A DNA stretch of 64,000 bases from Annona cherimola (taxonomy: Eukaryota; Streptophyta; Magnoliopsida; Magnoliales; Annonaceae), in contig CM059977.1 of assembly GCA_030490835.1 (NCBI GenBank), positions 17,403,335 to 17,467,334 of the forward strand. The letters are read 5' to 3'. Under the pieces are notes generated by a model. It was not told the DNA's origin and made no database searches. It was given only the letters and a program-made list of their open reading frames with translations. This document shows, one piece after another, positions 38,850-51,860 of this stretch. Made by a program: the position numbers and the translations under genes. Each line of letters begins with the position of its first letter. Positions within the stretch are counted from its first letter, which is position 1.

Positions 38850-41800
38850 ATGGGAAGCTTGGGAGCGATGCTGAAGCATCCGGAGGATTTATACCCTCTG
38901 CTGAAGCTGAAGATCGCGGCCGCGCACGCAGAGAAGCAGATCCCCGCCGTTCCTCACTGGGCCTTCTGCTACACGATGCTCCACAAAGTCTCTCGAAGCT
39001 TTGCCTTCGTCATCCAGCAGCTTGACCCCGAGCTTCGCAATGCTGTCAGCACTCTTCCATCCTTTGCGTTTCTCCATGTTCCCGATGCATTCTGCGCTCG
39101 CATGCATCGTATTCTTCGGATGGTTCTTTGGGCATTAAAAATCATCTTTACAAATTGTCTGTCGATGATGCACGCAGGCATTTCACCTGTCCTCATTCAT
39201 GCTCATTCCTTACAATTCTAAAAATTGTGATGGTGGATTTTAGTTTTTCCTCTGCACGTTGAGCAGGCTTGAGAATCTCAAAGTCTGCATTTTGGTGTCC
39301 GTAACCGCTGGAAATGCAACTGGAAAGAAACGAGAATGACTTTTATGGTGACGAATTCCAATTCACTTGTTTGATGCTTACTGCACAAGGCTTTTATTCT
39401 GGACTAGCTGAATGATCCTCATGGTTTGCTCTGTGGTTGCCTGTTTTTTCACGAGAGCTCGGATGGCGCCTGGTTATGTGAATTGGGTGCATGACATGGG
39501 GTGTGTGTTTGATCTGTTGAACTACTGTTCTATCTATTTTTGATCTCTGAGACTGTTGACAGCCAGGGCTGCCCCCTCCTCTAGATTTCAAACTCTTCTA
39601 ATTGTTTACGTTGGCCCTTCTAGGTGTCCATAGACATTGCTAACAGCTGCAATTCTTTTGATTCAAGTCAGAATTACATTTGTGGATCTGATTTCCAGTG
39701 ATTCCTTATGCAGGTCTGTATTTTTTATTTGGTTCTCAGAGGCCTCGACACTGTTGGTTAGTTCCTTTTGGCTATGCACCACTGCATTTCTGATGGCAAA
39801 TTTCGTCTCTCACTGGCATCACGAAATATTAATGTTACTCAAACGAGATGTCATTGATTAGCACTTAGCACTGTGTTGAATGTTGTTATCTAACTCATCT
39901 AGTTCTTGTTTATGCGTCCTCCTTTCATGCCCATTTCAACAGTGCCAACCTTTTTTTCCTTTCCTCTTTTGGATTTTTTTTTTGGGTTGATTATTGTTGG
40001 CACAATCTGTTGGAATGGAGTTTCCTTCCATGATTAGTCCCAACTGAGGTTTTAAATAAGAATGTGGTGAATGACCCCCGAGAAGAATTACAACTTTCCC
40101 AGGTTGTGTTTGGGAAGTGATGAAACTTTTGGATGAAAAATTTTTAGTGTAAAAGTTTTTGAATTTAGAGAAATGATGTGATATGATAAGGGTAATGAAG
40201 AGTAAAGAGAATAAACTTAAAATAGATAGGTTAGTTGTGTAAAAACGATTGAAAGGTATGGTAGTTGTATAGGAATATGTGAAAAAATGATTAAGAATAG
40301 GATATTTATTAAGAGTGAAAAGTTGTAAACTAAAAAGTTTTGGTGTTAAACAAACACGTCCCTATTTTAGTGCAGAATTGTTATTTTTTTGTCTATTTAT
40401 GTCATGAGGCAGATGCCTATTCAAGATCATTTTGATGGTTGATTGGTGGAATTGCAGTTATTCAGTTTAGTGAAAATGACACAATCAAAGCAGGTTCTCA
40501 AAATAACGAGCTAACATCACCTTGTGTCTGGTGGTTTCCTCAACGATGATCTTAATGGATTTTTTCAATTTACTGAGCATCCAAAGACAGTCTGCAGATT
40601 AGTTGACTCATACATTCATTTTGAAGTGCAGAAGAGTTTTTCCAGATTCAGTTTTATGTTGAGATGATATATGGAACTCATAGGAACAAATCACTCTTTA
40701 GTAGGCTGATGCGTGCTGCTCGCTGGTTGTTTTCGTGATTCCGCAAACACCTTTCGTGCTATGAAATTATCTTATCTTGTTTCTAGTTTTTATTTCTAAA
40801 AGATGGTTGCACTTATGATTTGCTATTGATGCATTAGTCATCATTTACTTGACAGAGGATGATACAAGTATAGCAACTGATGTAAAAGTTCCAATTCTGC
40901 AATCCTTTCATCAGCACATCTATGATCGTGACTGGCATTTCTCATGTAAGTTGTTTCTGCAGACTCGTTGTGTCCTAGCTTTTTTCATGTGCTGCAGGTA
41001 CTATTATGCTATCAGGCAGACAATTTTGATTTGTGGTGCATAACTTCTTTCTTCCTCTGTTGATCCTAGTGATGCTTTATATGCATGCAGGTGGCACAAA
41101 GGACTACAAAATTCTCATGGATGAATTCCATCATGTCTCTACTGCCTTTTTAGAGCTTGGACAAAGGTTATTTCTTTTTCTGGCAATACTAAGCACTTGA
41201 TGTTTCATACACAAAATGTTGTTTGTTAAAATGCATCAGCTTGTTTCTGTACCCAATACTTCAAAGGGGAAACATCCAACAGACAAGTTTGCATCTGCCC
41301 ACTAATGCAGGGACCACTGCCATTAACTCCATATAATTGTATGATGAATCGTAGTTGGTCTTCAAAACCATCCAACATGTGGACCATTGATTTCAACCCC
41401 CATTTTGCACTTTCATCTTTAGATCATGATAGGTTGCCATTGTATTGTGGTTCTTCTATTGTTTTAGTGATCACAATCAAATTTTTATCAGACCGGTCCA
41501 CTGTAATTATCCAAAATGAATTATTTTAAATATATAATTGTAATTTTGTTTCACATTGAGTCAATATCTATGTAAAAGATGCAAAATTTTATATATCATC
41601 ACATCAACAGTTAAAAATAATGATCTCGTATTTCCTAAAATTCATCTATTGAGCTTTCTTATTTATGCTCGAGTTTAATGAGATGTTGTTAATAAATATA
41701 GGGGCATTTGTAAAAAAAATAATGTTAGAACCTTAAGAGTGCATCTAAGTTGATCAGAACTGAGAGTGGGTATTTGATAAGTTTCATTTTAGAGAATTTC

Positions 41801-44800
41801 ATCATCAATAAATTTGCATTGGCTGTTTGGATTGGATGAAATTTTACGCCAGATGATGAATGTAACCGATGAACTGTGCTAGGAAAAGTGAAGTTCTCTC
41901 TCTCATAGGTTGGGAAATCAACTTAGCCTCTCTCTCTCTCTCATTCCTTTTTTGTCTCATTGGTCAGGAAATCAACTCACCTGAAAGTTGGAATATTGTA
42001 GCGAAAGAATTTGATGTCCTTATCTGTGGCTGCAAACAATGGACTAAGCTAAGAAAAGCAGTTGCCATTTCTAAACCTGAAATAAGAGTTAAATGATCCA
42101 ACCAGTGAAATAAGATTTAAATGATCCAACCAGCTTGTAGTGGAAAGTTTAATTCTCAACAATTATCGATCCTTGCATCTGGTGTTCAGGTATTAGTGAA
42201 AATTGGCACAATGAAGTTTCGTTGAACGTGAATGTCAAAGCAAATGGGACCTGTCATCACTGGAAGTTTTAGTTTGCAATGGTGCATTTCTTTTTGTAAA
42301 AAAAGTAAAAAAAGGTAATAAAAAGGGAGAGCGTTCATTGTGTTTATTCTTTACCTACTTGATGAAAAGGTCATGAAAAAATAATAAGAAGAAAAATATT
42401 TAATTCACCCAAGTTGAGCTTCTTAGCATTGTTGAAAAAAATCCACTGATATGAACCCTGTAATGTGCATGGATTTTCTCCTTTTCTTGATATAAAGATG
42501 AAATGTAGCTTGGATGCTTTCAGGTATCAAAAGGCCATTGAAGATATTACAAGGAGAATGGGTGCAGGAATGGCCAAGTTCATACCCAAAGAGGTCAGTT
42601 ATACATATTCCACAACTTATATATATATTAAAATTAAAGAATTCCTAACTCTTGTTCTGACACATTTTTTCAAAAATAATTGTGTGACTTCCATTCTAAA
42701 CCTTTTCCATCTATCATTATTTTTTACTTTCTATTGCAATTACTGTCGATCCAATATGGTTATATTGTCATGATCTAAATCCAAGAAGATTAGTTATAAT
42801 AATCCCACCATATATTTCTGCTCTATCATTTTCTTAGTTTTATCTATATCATCAACTGAGTCAGGAGGGGATGGAACATTAGTCCATCTATAAAATTATG
42901 CATATACTCTATTTTCTTTTTCCACAAAAAAAAAAAAGTGAAATGAATTGCATTACAGCGCTATGGGTGCCATTTTGGTTCCAGGCTTAATGCCCTATGA
43001 GGTTATTTAATATTTATACATTTCAATCAACACAGTCAATTCTTCTCAAAGAAACTTGATGGTTCAGCTCAGCTTGATTCAAAACTCAGGTAAAAGGGAC
43101 TAAGCCTCGGCTGATCATTGGTTGCCATCTTGAACAGGCTGAATTTTGGAGTAGAGACAGGTGATATTTTTGTAACTTCTTGTGTGCATGCTTGACTGTT
43201 CTATTTTTGGGGTTGTTGGAGAATAACTCAGGACCTGTTTGCCCTGTGTATTAAAATCACATAGCTCGACATTTTTTTAAAAAAGCTTCGATTTGAAGCT
43301 TTTATATTCTGCGCTTATTACTGCTTTTCAATGCATTATCAGCAAAATCTTTTGGGCAGAATTGGAAGGTGGGGCCAAACACCCGCTTAAAGTGGGTAGT
43401 CCCCTGTGCAGAAACTGTCTAAATGCAGGGCCACAGTCCCTCATCTAAGAACAGTCATATTCCTGTATAAAGCAGTGGCTCAACATCCGCCACAATCCAC
43501 CATTAGTATAAGGTGGTAAAGTCATTGCTGAAGTGTGCTATGGAGGGACATTGTTGAATGTAAAGACAAGAAAATATGAGGATGAGTGTGTTGGTATGGT
43601 GTGCCAGGCTGCTTTCATATGATCTGAATGTAGGCCTTCTTTTTTTTTTTTTTTACTTCTGTGAGAAAGGCCATGCATCTGGGTTCAAAATTGCATAGGT
43701 ATTGGTAGGACTTCAACCTAGCGTGGCAGATTCCTCCCTGACCTTGAACCAAGCTTGTCTGCTAATATTGCCTGTTGTCAATTGATTAGTCTGATGCTAA
43801 TGTTTCATGAAAATTTTTGGTTATTTACTCTTGCCAAGACTTCAGGAAAAAAAAAAAAAAGATTTCACATTAATACACGCTTGTGCGCTGATTCTTTTCT
43901 GGTGAGTGGTGATCCTAACAACAGTTGGCCATGGTGAAAGAAAGCCAAGAAATTGCGTAATGTGTGAACTTATTTTGGTTTGCGATCCTAAACACAATGG
44001 GGCCATGTTCAATGGGAACCAAAGAAATTATCTAATGTGTCAGATTATTTTGGTTGGTGATCCTAACAACAGTGGGGCCATGGTGAAGGAAAGCTGAGAA
44101 ATTAGATAATGTCTGAAATTCAGTGGCCTAAAGCCCTCTGGCTTCCTGATTGTGGACAAAGCGATGCAGTTTTTCATAATCTCTTTGCTTGCATTGAATA
44201 TCAATCTCGATTTAAATGTTATTTATAAATTCAGTTTACATATGTAGGTTCCATGCAAAGTGCAGCACTGACTTCCTTTGTTCTCCTTATGTTCTAGGTA
44301 GAAACTGTTGATGATTACGATGAGTATTGCCACTATGTTGCTGGACTTGTCGGGCTGGGACTCTCTGAGCTATTTCATGCCTCTGGGTTGGAAGATATGG
44401 CCCCTGAGTGTCTTTCCAATTCAATGGGTTTATTTCTTCAGGTGCTTGGATGCAAGAAGCAATTATCAATGCTTTCTTTTCATGTTTAATCAAATGCTCA
44501 ATTACTCGGTCTTCCTATTCGCAGAAAACAAATATCATTCGAGATTACCTAGAAGACATAAATGAGATACCAAAGTCGCGCATGTTCTGGCCACGCCAAA
44601 TATGGAGTAAATATGCTGATAAACTTGAGGTGGATTTTCTTTCTACATATTCCTTTGAACGTCTGCATCTCATATCGTTCCTTGAAAAGTTTACTATTTA
44701 TTTTGATGTCTTTTTCTTGAATCCACATAATGAAACTGCAGTTTGATGTGATTTTTGCTGGAGTATTGAATCATAATTTTTCTATTCTTTTCTGCAGTTA

Positions 44801-47800
44801 CTTTTACATTTTGCATGCTTTCTTCCTTACTAGCATTTTGAATGGATTCAGGACCTGAAATATGAGGAGAATTCCATAGCAGCAGTAAAATGCTTGAATG
44901 AAATGGTCAGCAATGCATTGACGCATGCAGAAGATTGCTTGAAGTACGTATCTGCCTTGCGGGATTCATCAATCTTCCGATTTTGTGCCATTCCCCAGGT
45001 GAGGACGTAGGCACCACACAACAGATTTAGTTTATTGAAGGATGTTCACTAATATATGAGAAATCTTGCCTCCTATAAATAATTTGGTTGCCCCAGACAT
45101 TGCAATAGAAGATAACTACTAACATTCATCCAAATATGTTGGTGACTTGGTGCATTATATCATGACAGTCCTCGGCATCATCACACCTTCCAAACTAACC
45201 AGAACTTTTTTTTTTTTTTAAATATCATGATCTTTTATGGGTGTTTTTCTCTTCATTTCCCTTCTCTTCCTAGTCTATCTCGTGCATAATTATGAGCCAT
45301 TACTCTGGTTAATCATTGCAACTAAATAGTATAATTGGAAGCCTAAAATATCACAAGATTTCAGTCATCATCATTAAAATCTGTCTTCCTACTCAAGTGA
45401 GGTCAGCCATTTGGATCCTGCTGCATCACTTCTTTCAGGATTATGCATTCAATGAGTCCAAGCATTTTTGTCTTTCCCAAGGACTGACAATGCCCTTTTG
45501 TCCTTTATCTAGATCTCTTATCGCCTTTTCTTTGGATAAGTTGACTTCTCCTTGCCAGTTTGGTCTTTTGTCTGAGTTCACGTGACCAAACTGCTTAAAT
45601 ATGGTTTCCCTCATTATATAACTTATTGGTTCTACCTTTAAGTTAACTTGTATTACTTAACTGGTTGTCTATATTGTCTATATCAATACTCCTTTGAATT
45701 GCATTCATTTTTGTGGTACCATATGCTTTGCGATCTTGAATATCTCCTCATATTGCTCCCTATTTTTGTTTAAGTTACATTCCATTTATTTGATTTTCAT
45801 TTGACAAATTGTAAACTTTTTGATTATAGGGAATTCAATTATCTTCTTCAGATTCTCATCTCATAAGTTAATTGTTTTGTTTCTGTTTCAGAAAAAAAAA
45901 AAAAAAGAAAAGAAAAGAAAAAGATGGAAAGGACGATGCAAACTATGAATATGCCGTGCTACAGCATGTTTGCGAATAATTATCAGTAATCTGAAGCATC
46001 ATTTTCTTCTGAGTCTTCTATTTAAGATATTTGTGGTATCTGTCACAGATTATGGCTATTGGAACATTAGCTTTGTGCTACAACAACCTCGAAGTCTTTA
46101 GAGGAGTGGTGAAAATGAGACGTGGTAAGAGCAGTAGATTCTGGCATAAAATGCTTTGACGTTTGAGTGACCTTAGGCACACTTGGTCTGTTAATTTGGC
46201 TCCTTACGACTCAAAAATTTCTGTTTTCTTTCTATTCCTTAGTTTATAACGCCAATAATTGTCATCTTCGCTCTTTCATGCTATGAAGAAATATTGATAT
46301 TTTTAATTGCTTTCTGTATTAGGTCTCACCGCAAAGGTTATTGACCAGACCAGAACAATGTCTGATGTTTATGGAGCTTTCTTTGATTTTTCCTGCATGT
46401 TGAAAGCTAAGGTATGAAATTACCTCTTACCCAGATGAAGTGGCATTTCTTAGAAAGCTAGTCCCTCTACCCATGTTACGAATCGGACCCTTGATTTAGC
46501 TTGTGCTTGATCAGGTTGGAATTAGATGTTGCACGTCTCATCCAAGATTTCCATTTATTCCAAGTCTATTAGTGTTTTTCATGCTCAAAAGTCCTCATAA
46601 TGTATGAAATGCTTTCTTAGGGTGTGTTTGGTTAGGGGTAAAACTTTTGATGAAAAGTTTTTGAAGGAGAAGTTGTCAAATTGATAGAAAATGATGTGAT
46701 ATAATAGGAGTAATGATGAAAAGTAAAAAGAATAAAGTTAAAATAGATAGGTTAGTTGTATGGGTAGTTGTGTAGAAATGATTGAAAAGTAGGGTAGTTT
46801 GTATAGGAAAATGTGAAAAAATAAAGTAGTTATGGAGAGTGAAAAGTTTTGGATTGAAAAGTTTTGGTTGACATTTTTTTGCCCCAAACAAACGCACTCT
46901 TAGTTGGTATGGTTAAGGAAGTGTAGTTGATTTCTGACCATAAGGAAAGAGACAGGAAGAAAGAAAAAAAAAAAATGCAGTTTTCTGTGAAGAAGCCTAA
47001 AGATTCCACTGCTAGGACTTCTCCAAGTAATTAGCTGCATCCAAATGATTTAGACTCGCCAACCTTAGGCCACATTATTTGCAAACCAAGAAAATATATT
47101 TTTCCATAAAAAAAAGAAGTAAATATATTTAACAATCACTTCAGAGAATTCTATAATTCCTCATTCCCGTCTCTACAGACTTTTTCTTTACCATGTCTTG
47201 GCTCTTGAATTACAATTCCCATAGAAGAATATATTAGTTATGCAGGACTATTTGAATAGTTTTCCTGTGCATTGTGTATTGGTAGGAGCCATGCTTCTGA
47301 TATTCTTGGACTTCTTCAGATAGGGTTCTTTATTTCCTTATACGAATAGGTCAGGATCATTGATGGAATTTCCACCTGTTGCATACAAAACATTTGTCAA
47401 TGGTCTAGTTGATCGATCCATCCCCATTTCTCCATCTTGGTACTGCAGACAACTGTGCATTTGAGTACCTGATGAAATTCTAGTGGAGTACACATCAGAA
47501 CACAACAAATGGAGGGAAAATTTGAAGCAATGCTTTTGTCAACTGCATCTTGAATGCATGGATCATAGTTTTTGCACAGAGTATTTTATTTGGAGGTTAC
47601 ATCCTAGTAAATAGTTTATAACCTAATATCTTCTGGTTGCTTCAGGTTAGCATTGATGATCCTGATTCTGAAGAAACCAAGAATCAGTTAGAAGCAATAC
47701 AGAAGACTTGCTGGGACTCGGGGAAGCTAAATGCAAGGTTAGTTGCCATTTGTATTTCTTCTTATCATATAACATGATTCTTCTTATTTAAAAAACTTTT

Positions 47801-48171
47801 TTTACACAATTTTTTCCAAAAGGTTTACTAAATACCGAACACACCCGTAGTCTGTCAGATATAATTTGTTCTGTCCTTTCTTTTACCATCTTAACTAGGA
47901 AGTAGAATCCAAACATGTAAAAAACAGCTTTTTGATGTTATATCAATTTGGTTACTGTTTGCAAAAGTAAGGTTCTTATGGCACTGCACAGGAGATCTTA
48001 CCTCGATGGGAACAGGCTAATTTACGGTTCACCTCTGGTATGCCTATACTTCTGTTCTCTTTTAGTTGCAATAGGGATAGAATTTTTTCTGAGTATATAA
48101 TGTTCTGGATGCAGATCATTGTGGTTTTAGTGCTGCTATCAATCTTGTTTGCATTTCTCTTAAGGAACTGA
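38850..48171 (+). CDS. SQS: Squalene synthase (farnesyl-diphosphate farnesyltransferase), 13 coding exons, 409 aa
   Basis: Squalene synthase joins two farnesyl diphosphates through presqualene diphosphate to squalene, using NADPH, at the ER membrane; this is the entry to sterols and triterpenes. Coding exons: 38850-39044, 39714-39756, 40856-40945, 41091-41166, 42524-42593, 44298-44441, 44525-44629, 44852-44998, 46049-46124, 46323-46411, 47646-47737, 47992-48037, 48115-48171. All introns are GT-AG and the phases join to 1230 nt without a stop, close to the 410 residues of the Arabidopsis enzyme. The N-terminus [20 protein letters not shown] is typical of plants. The first aspartate motif DTVED is at residues 77-81 and the second, DYLED, at 213-217. 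A hydrophobic C-terminal anchor ([16 protein letters not shown]) fills the last exon. Residue 75 before DTVED is Gly where Ala is usual. Introns 2 and 10 carry Tourist-like MITEs and intron 5 a three-copy 74-bp repeat. The family assignment is very secure. Confidence 0.97.
40102..40361. mobile_element. Tourist-like MITE in squalene synthase intron 2
   Basis: Begins GGTTGTGTTTGGGAAGTGAT and ends TTAAACAAACACGTCC, with the family interior (GATGTGATATGATAAGGGTA, ATAGATAGGTTAGTTGTGTA). The 3-bp duplication is not clear. Confidence 0.75.
43908..44118. repeat. Three-copy 74-bp direct repeat in squalene synthase intron 5
   Basis: Copies start GGTGATCCTAACAACAG, GCGATCCTAAACACAATGG and GGTGATCCTAACAACAGTGG, each running to TAATGTGT or TAATGTCT. 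They are diverged and intronic. Confidence 0.85.
46620..46899. mobile_element. Tourist-like MITE in squalene synthase intron 10, TTA duplication
   Basis: Termini GGGTGTGTTTGGTTAGGGG and CCCCAAACAAACGCACTC, flanked by TTA on both sides (46617-46619, 46900-46902). 280 bp, lying between exons ending 46411 and starting 47646. No ORF beyond chance. Confidence 0.9.
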
Positions 48172-48365
48172 TGGGATAAATCCCTTCATGGTAGGAGCTC
48201 TTTTCGTTTTTCAATAATCTTTCTTTTGTGCAATATATATTTTTTTATTGGTCTTTTGTGCAATATTTTGACACAAGTGGGGCTCCACCGCTCATCATCA
48301 TTGTCATCCTTATCAAATCCTTCTCCCAACATATTGAAAATTGTTATAAGAAAGCTTGCTACACC

Positions 48366-48650
48366 ATAGGGGTTTTTTGGTAATACACTTGTGTGGGGTG
48401 GGATACTGAGATGGGATGGGAAATGCCCTATCCTCCCCATTTCCTCACAAATTATTTAATAATTTAATAACCTTATTTTTTTAAAAAAAATTTATGTTTA
48501 TATTTTAATCATTTTTCTTCTAATTGCCTTATTTATTTTAACTTTACATCTATTATTTCATATTAATTGCACAATTTTCAAAATATTTCATTTTCTACTC
48601 CCTGCCCCGTCCTACTATCTCACACGAATTAAACTTACCAAACATCTGCT
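48366..48650. mobile_element. MITE-like element downstream of squalene synthase
   Basis: Starts near GGGGTTTTTTGGTAATACAC and ends AATTAAACTTACCAAACATC, with an interior related to the Tourist-like family but GC-richer (GGGGTGGGATACTGAGATGG). It begins about 200 bp after the stop codon, so it may lie within or near the 3' UTR. Confidence 0.5.
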
Positions 48651-49739
48651 ATTTTGATGCATTTCGCATATAATCTTATCTTCTAGAGAGAGGAATTATG
48701 TATCAAAATTATCCAAATAAGTATGTGGTCAGCCTCGTAAATTGAGTGGGGAATGGCACAGGCATCATTAAATGATATTACATCAAAGTTTCTGTCCTAC
48801 TGCGTTAGGAAGCGGAATTGCAGTTATGGTGTCCGCCTAACGGTCTTGTTACTCCCTCTGCAGGTCCCTATGTTACTTTCTGCTCCAGCATGCCGCTGCT
48901 GCAAGGGTGCAATCATTCTTTTCGAACTTTAGGCGTGGGCGTGATATATTCTTTTGTATGTAGAAAAATCTAAGTATTCCTTGGCTTTCAACCTATGTAT
49001 TTAGACCCCGTCGAAAATCTGTTGTTCAATTTTTCTGTGGTGCACAGTAGATGATTATTGGGCTTGGTGGCACAATTCATGCTTATATAATCTATGCTGC
49101 CACTTGGATGATCAAGTGGTTGACGTGAGTGTGTTAAGTTGTGTAGGGCTAAGAGATCTGGAGTTTAAAAGTTGAGCAGAATCTTTTGTTTCGTTCATCT
49201 CTCCCGTAGAGTTGTCCTTAGTTGCTTGTCATTCAAGAGGGTGGCACAATAAAAAATATAAAAATTTATATAATCCACGGCCAGCCAATGTTTTGTTAGA
49301 GTATCATGGGTTGCAGATAAAAATGGTCCATGATCTGGGCTGATCAACATAAATTTTTGCTTTTTTTTTTTTTTTGAAAATAAATATATATTTTTCTTTT
49401 GCTTTTTTAGTTATGGAAAAAAAACGTAAATTTTGCTTTTCAAATTGTCCGTGTGCAGCCCACTCTAATTCTGGATCCAGTTGCACCATTCTTGTTAATG
49501 TTGGATAATGGTTTTTTTTTTTTTTTTCGATGGAAGATGATGGGTAATGTTGACCGTAAGGTTCATTATCTCTTGTTTTTAATGAGCTTTAGTTTTTGTC
49601 GGTTGCCTTGTATTTTGATAAATTCACTCTCAATTACGGCTTTGGTCTTCATTTCATGCGATAATATGTCTTTGTTTCCCCTTTCATTTTATTGTCTGTT
49701 GATTTTACTTTTAAATGTATTAGAATTATACTAACTTTT

Positions 49740-49965
49740 GAAAGAAAAGTATTTGATGTAATAGTTTTTAAATTGTAAGAAAATGATATGACATAATAGG
49801 ATAATGATTTAAAAATAAGATAGTCGTATGAAAAGTTACGAAGAAATTATTGAAAATTATAATAGTTGTATAGGAAAATGTGATGAACTGATTGAAAAAT
49901 TGGGCAGTTGGGAAGTTAGAATAGTTTTAATTTAAAAAGTTTTTGCTTAAACAAAGATACTTCTT
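49740..49965. mobile_element. Tourist-like MITE copy (diverged)
   Basis: Begins GAAAGAAAAGTATTTGATG and ends TTAAACAAAGATACTTC, with family interior words (AATGATATGACATAATAGGA, ATAGTTGTATAGGAAAATGT). Confidence 0.55.
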
Positions 49966-50813
49966 TTGCCGATTTGTTATGCCGCCCGTTTCTCTGCATA
50001 ATCTTGTTTGAGTAACATTAATATTTCGTGATGTCTTTTTTATTAGGGGCTCGTTTCCCAATATGCCGAAAGTGGTGGTTGTTTAGTGTATTTTTATTTA
50101 CACTAAACAATATTGTTAGAACTAAATTGGTGATCCAACCTATTAATGGACTGATTTGGTTCAAATAGGTTTAAGCTGGTGATGTCAACATTACATATTT
50201 ATAATGTCATAAAATTTAGTTATCCATACATTGATAGATGTTTATATTTATTTAACTCTTATGTTCAGAACCGGAATCGACCTCGAATCCGATGACACCG
50301 CAGTGCAAATGCGAGATTTTCGTTTTATTGTTTTAATAAAAAATTTTATCCGCCATTGTAAAAGCTGTGAATCGGCAGACGACTAGAAAGATTTGTGGAA
50401 GGGGGCCAGACCCATGAGAAGCTGTCTCCATGAGGAAAAAAAAAAAGTAGTAATTTTCTTATATGAGTATATTTGTTTGAAAACGTGAGTATGTTTGATT
50501 TTTTGATAAAATTTGTATTATATGTACACAAAATCTCAATCTATTTCATTCATTTGTTGGATCAACCATTAAAACATATGTTGACACAATTTTTCATTAT
50601 TTGACTTTTTTTAAAAATATTTGTGTAGAAAAAATTATTTTTAATAAGATTTCATTATAATTGGTAAAGTTAAAAAACAAATTTTATATAAAGAGTTATG
50701 TTATATTATTTAAAGTTCATGTAATTAAGGTACTCTCAAAAATAACAATTTCAATATTTATTTCTGATTTTTTGAAAATTTAATAATATTTTTTATTTTT
50801 TGAATATAATAAA

Positions 50814-51860
50814 ATCTAACAGTATCTAACGACATCTAACAGTATCTAACGACATCTAACAGCATCTAACAGGATCTAATAGCATTTAACAGAATCTAAT
50901 AACATCTAATGACATCTAACCAGATCTAATTTTTGAAATTAATAAGTTAATTTTAATTTAACACCTGTAATATGATCCTAAGCCTCTTATAAGGTCATTT
51001 ATACTTTAATTATAGAATTTGAAACCTAGATAATAGGATTTAATGAAATCCACTTAATCTAATGACATCTAACAACATTTAACGACATCTAACAGCATTT
51101 AACTACATTTAATCAAATCTAACTTTTGATATTAATAAGTTAATCCTAATTTAACACATGTAATATGATCCTAAGACCCTTATAAGGTCATTTATACCTT
51201 AATTACATAATTTTAAATTCAAATAATAGGATTTAATGACATCTAACAGCATCTACAGCATCTAACTGGATCTAACGATATCTAACAGTATCTAACGACA
51301 TCTAGCCGAATCTAACTTTTGATATTAATAAGTTAATACTAATTTAACACCTGTAATATGATCCTAAGCCTCTTATAAGGTCATTTATACCTTAATTACA
51401 GAATTTCGAACCTAGATAATAGGATTTAATGAAATTCACTTTAATCTAATGACATCAACATCTAATAACATCTAACCACATCTAACAGTATCTAACCGAA
51501 TCTAACGATATCTAACAGCATCTAACGATATCTAACCGTATCTCATTTTTGATATTAATAAGTTAATACTAATTTAACACCTGCAACATAATTTAGGCTC
51601 CTAATTAGATCATTTATACCTTAATATCTGAAATTAAAACTTAGATAATATGATTTAATACAATCCACTTAAATCTAACCACATTTAACCATGTCTAATC
51701 ACATCTAACCACATCTAACATCATCTAACCGTATTTAATCACATCTAACCAGATCTAATTTTTTATATTAATAAGTTAATCATAATATAACACATGCAAT
51801 ATGATTATTGGCTCATAATTAGGTTATTTATATCATAATATCAGAAATTAACACACAACT
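50814..51860. repeat. Decamer minisatellite (ATCTAACNNN) clusters in a 190-230-bp higher-order repeat
   Basis: Five clusters of 10-bp units reading ATCTAAC plus three variable bases. The first cluster has about 12 units from 50814. Each cluster is followed by a conserved segment, GATATTAATAAGTTAATACT then AACACCTGTAATATGATCCT and CTTATAAGGTCATTTATACC, seen at about 50935, 51129, 51317, 51549 and 51764. Cluster lengths vary, so the higher-order period is 190-230 bp. No ORF. Confidence 0.9.

Noticed and set aside
41305..41529. A 74-residue ORF in squalene synthase intron 4
   Set aside because: It lies between confirmed exons ending 41166 and starting 42524 and does not fit the conserved protein; intronic chance ORF.
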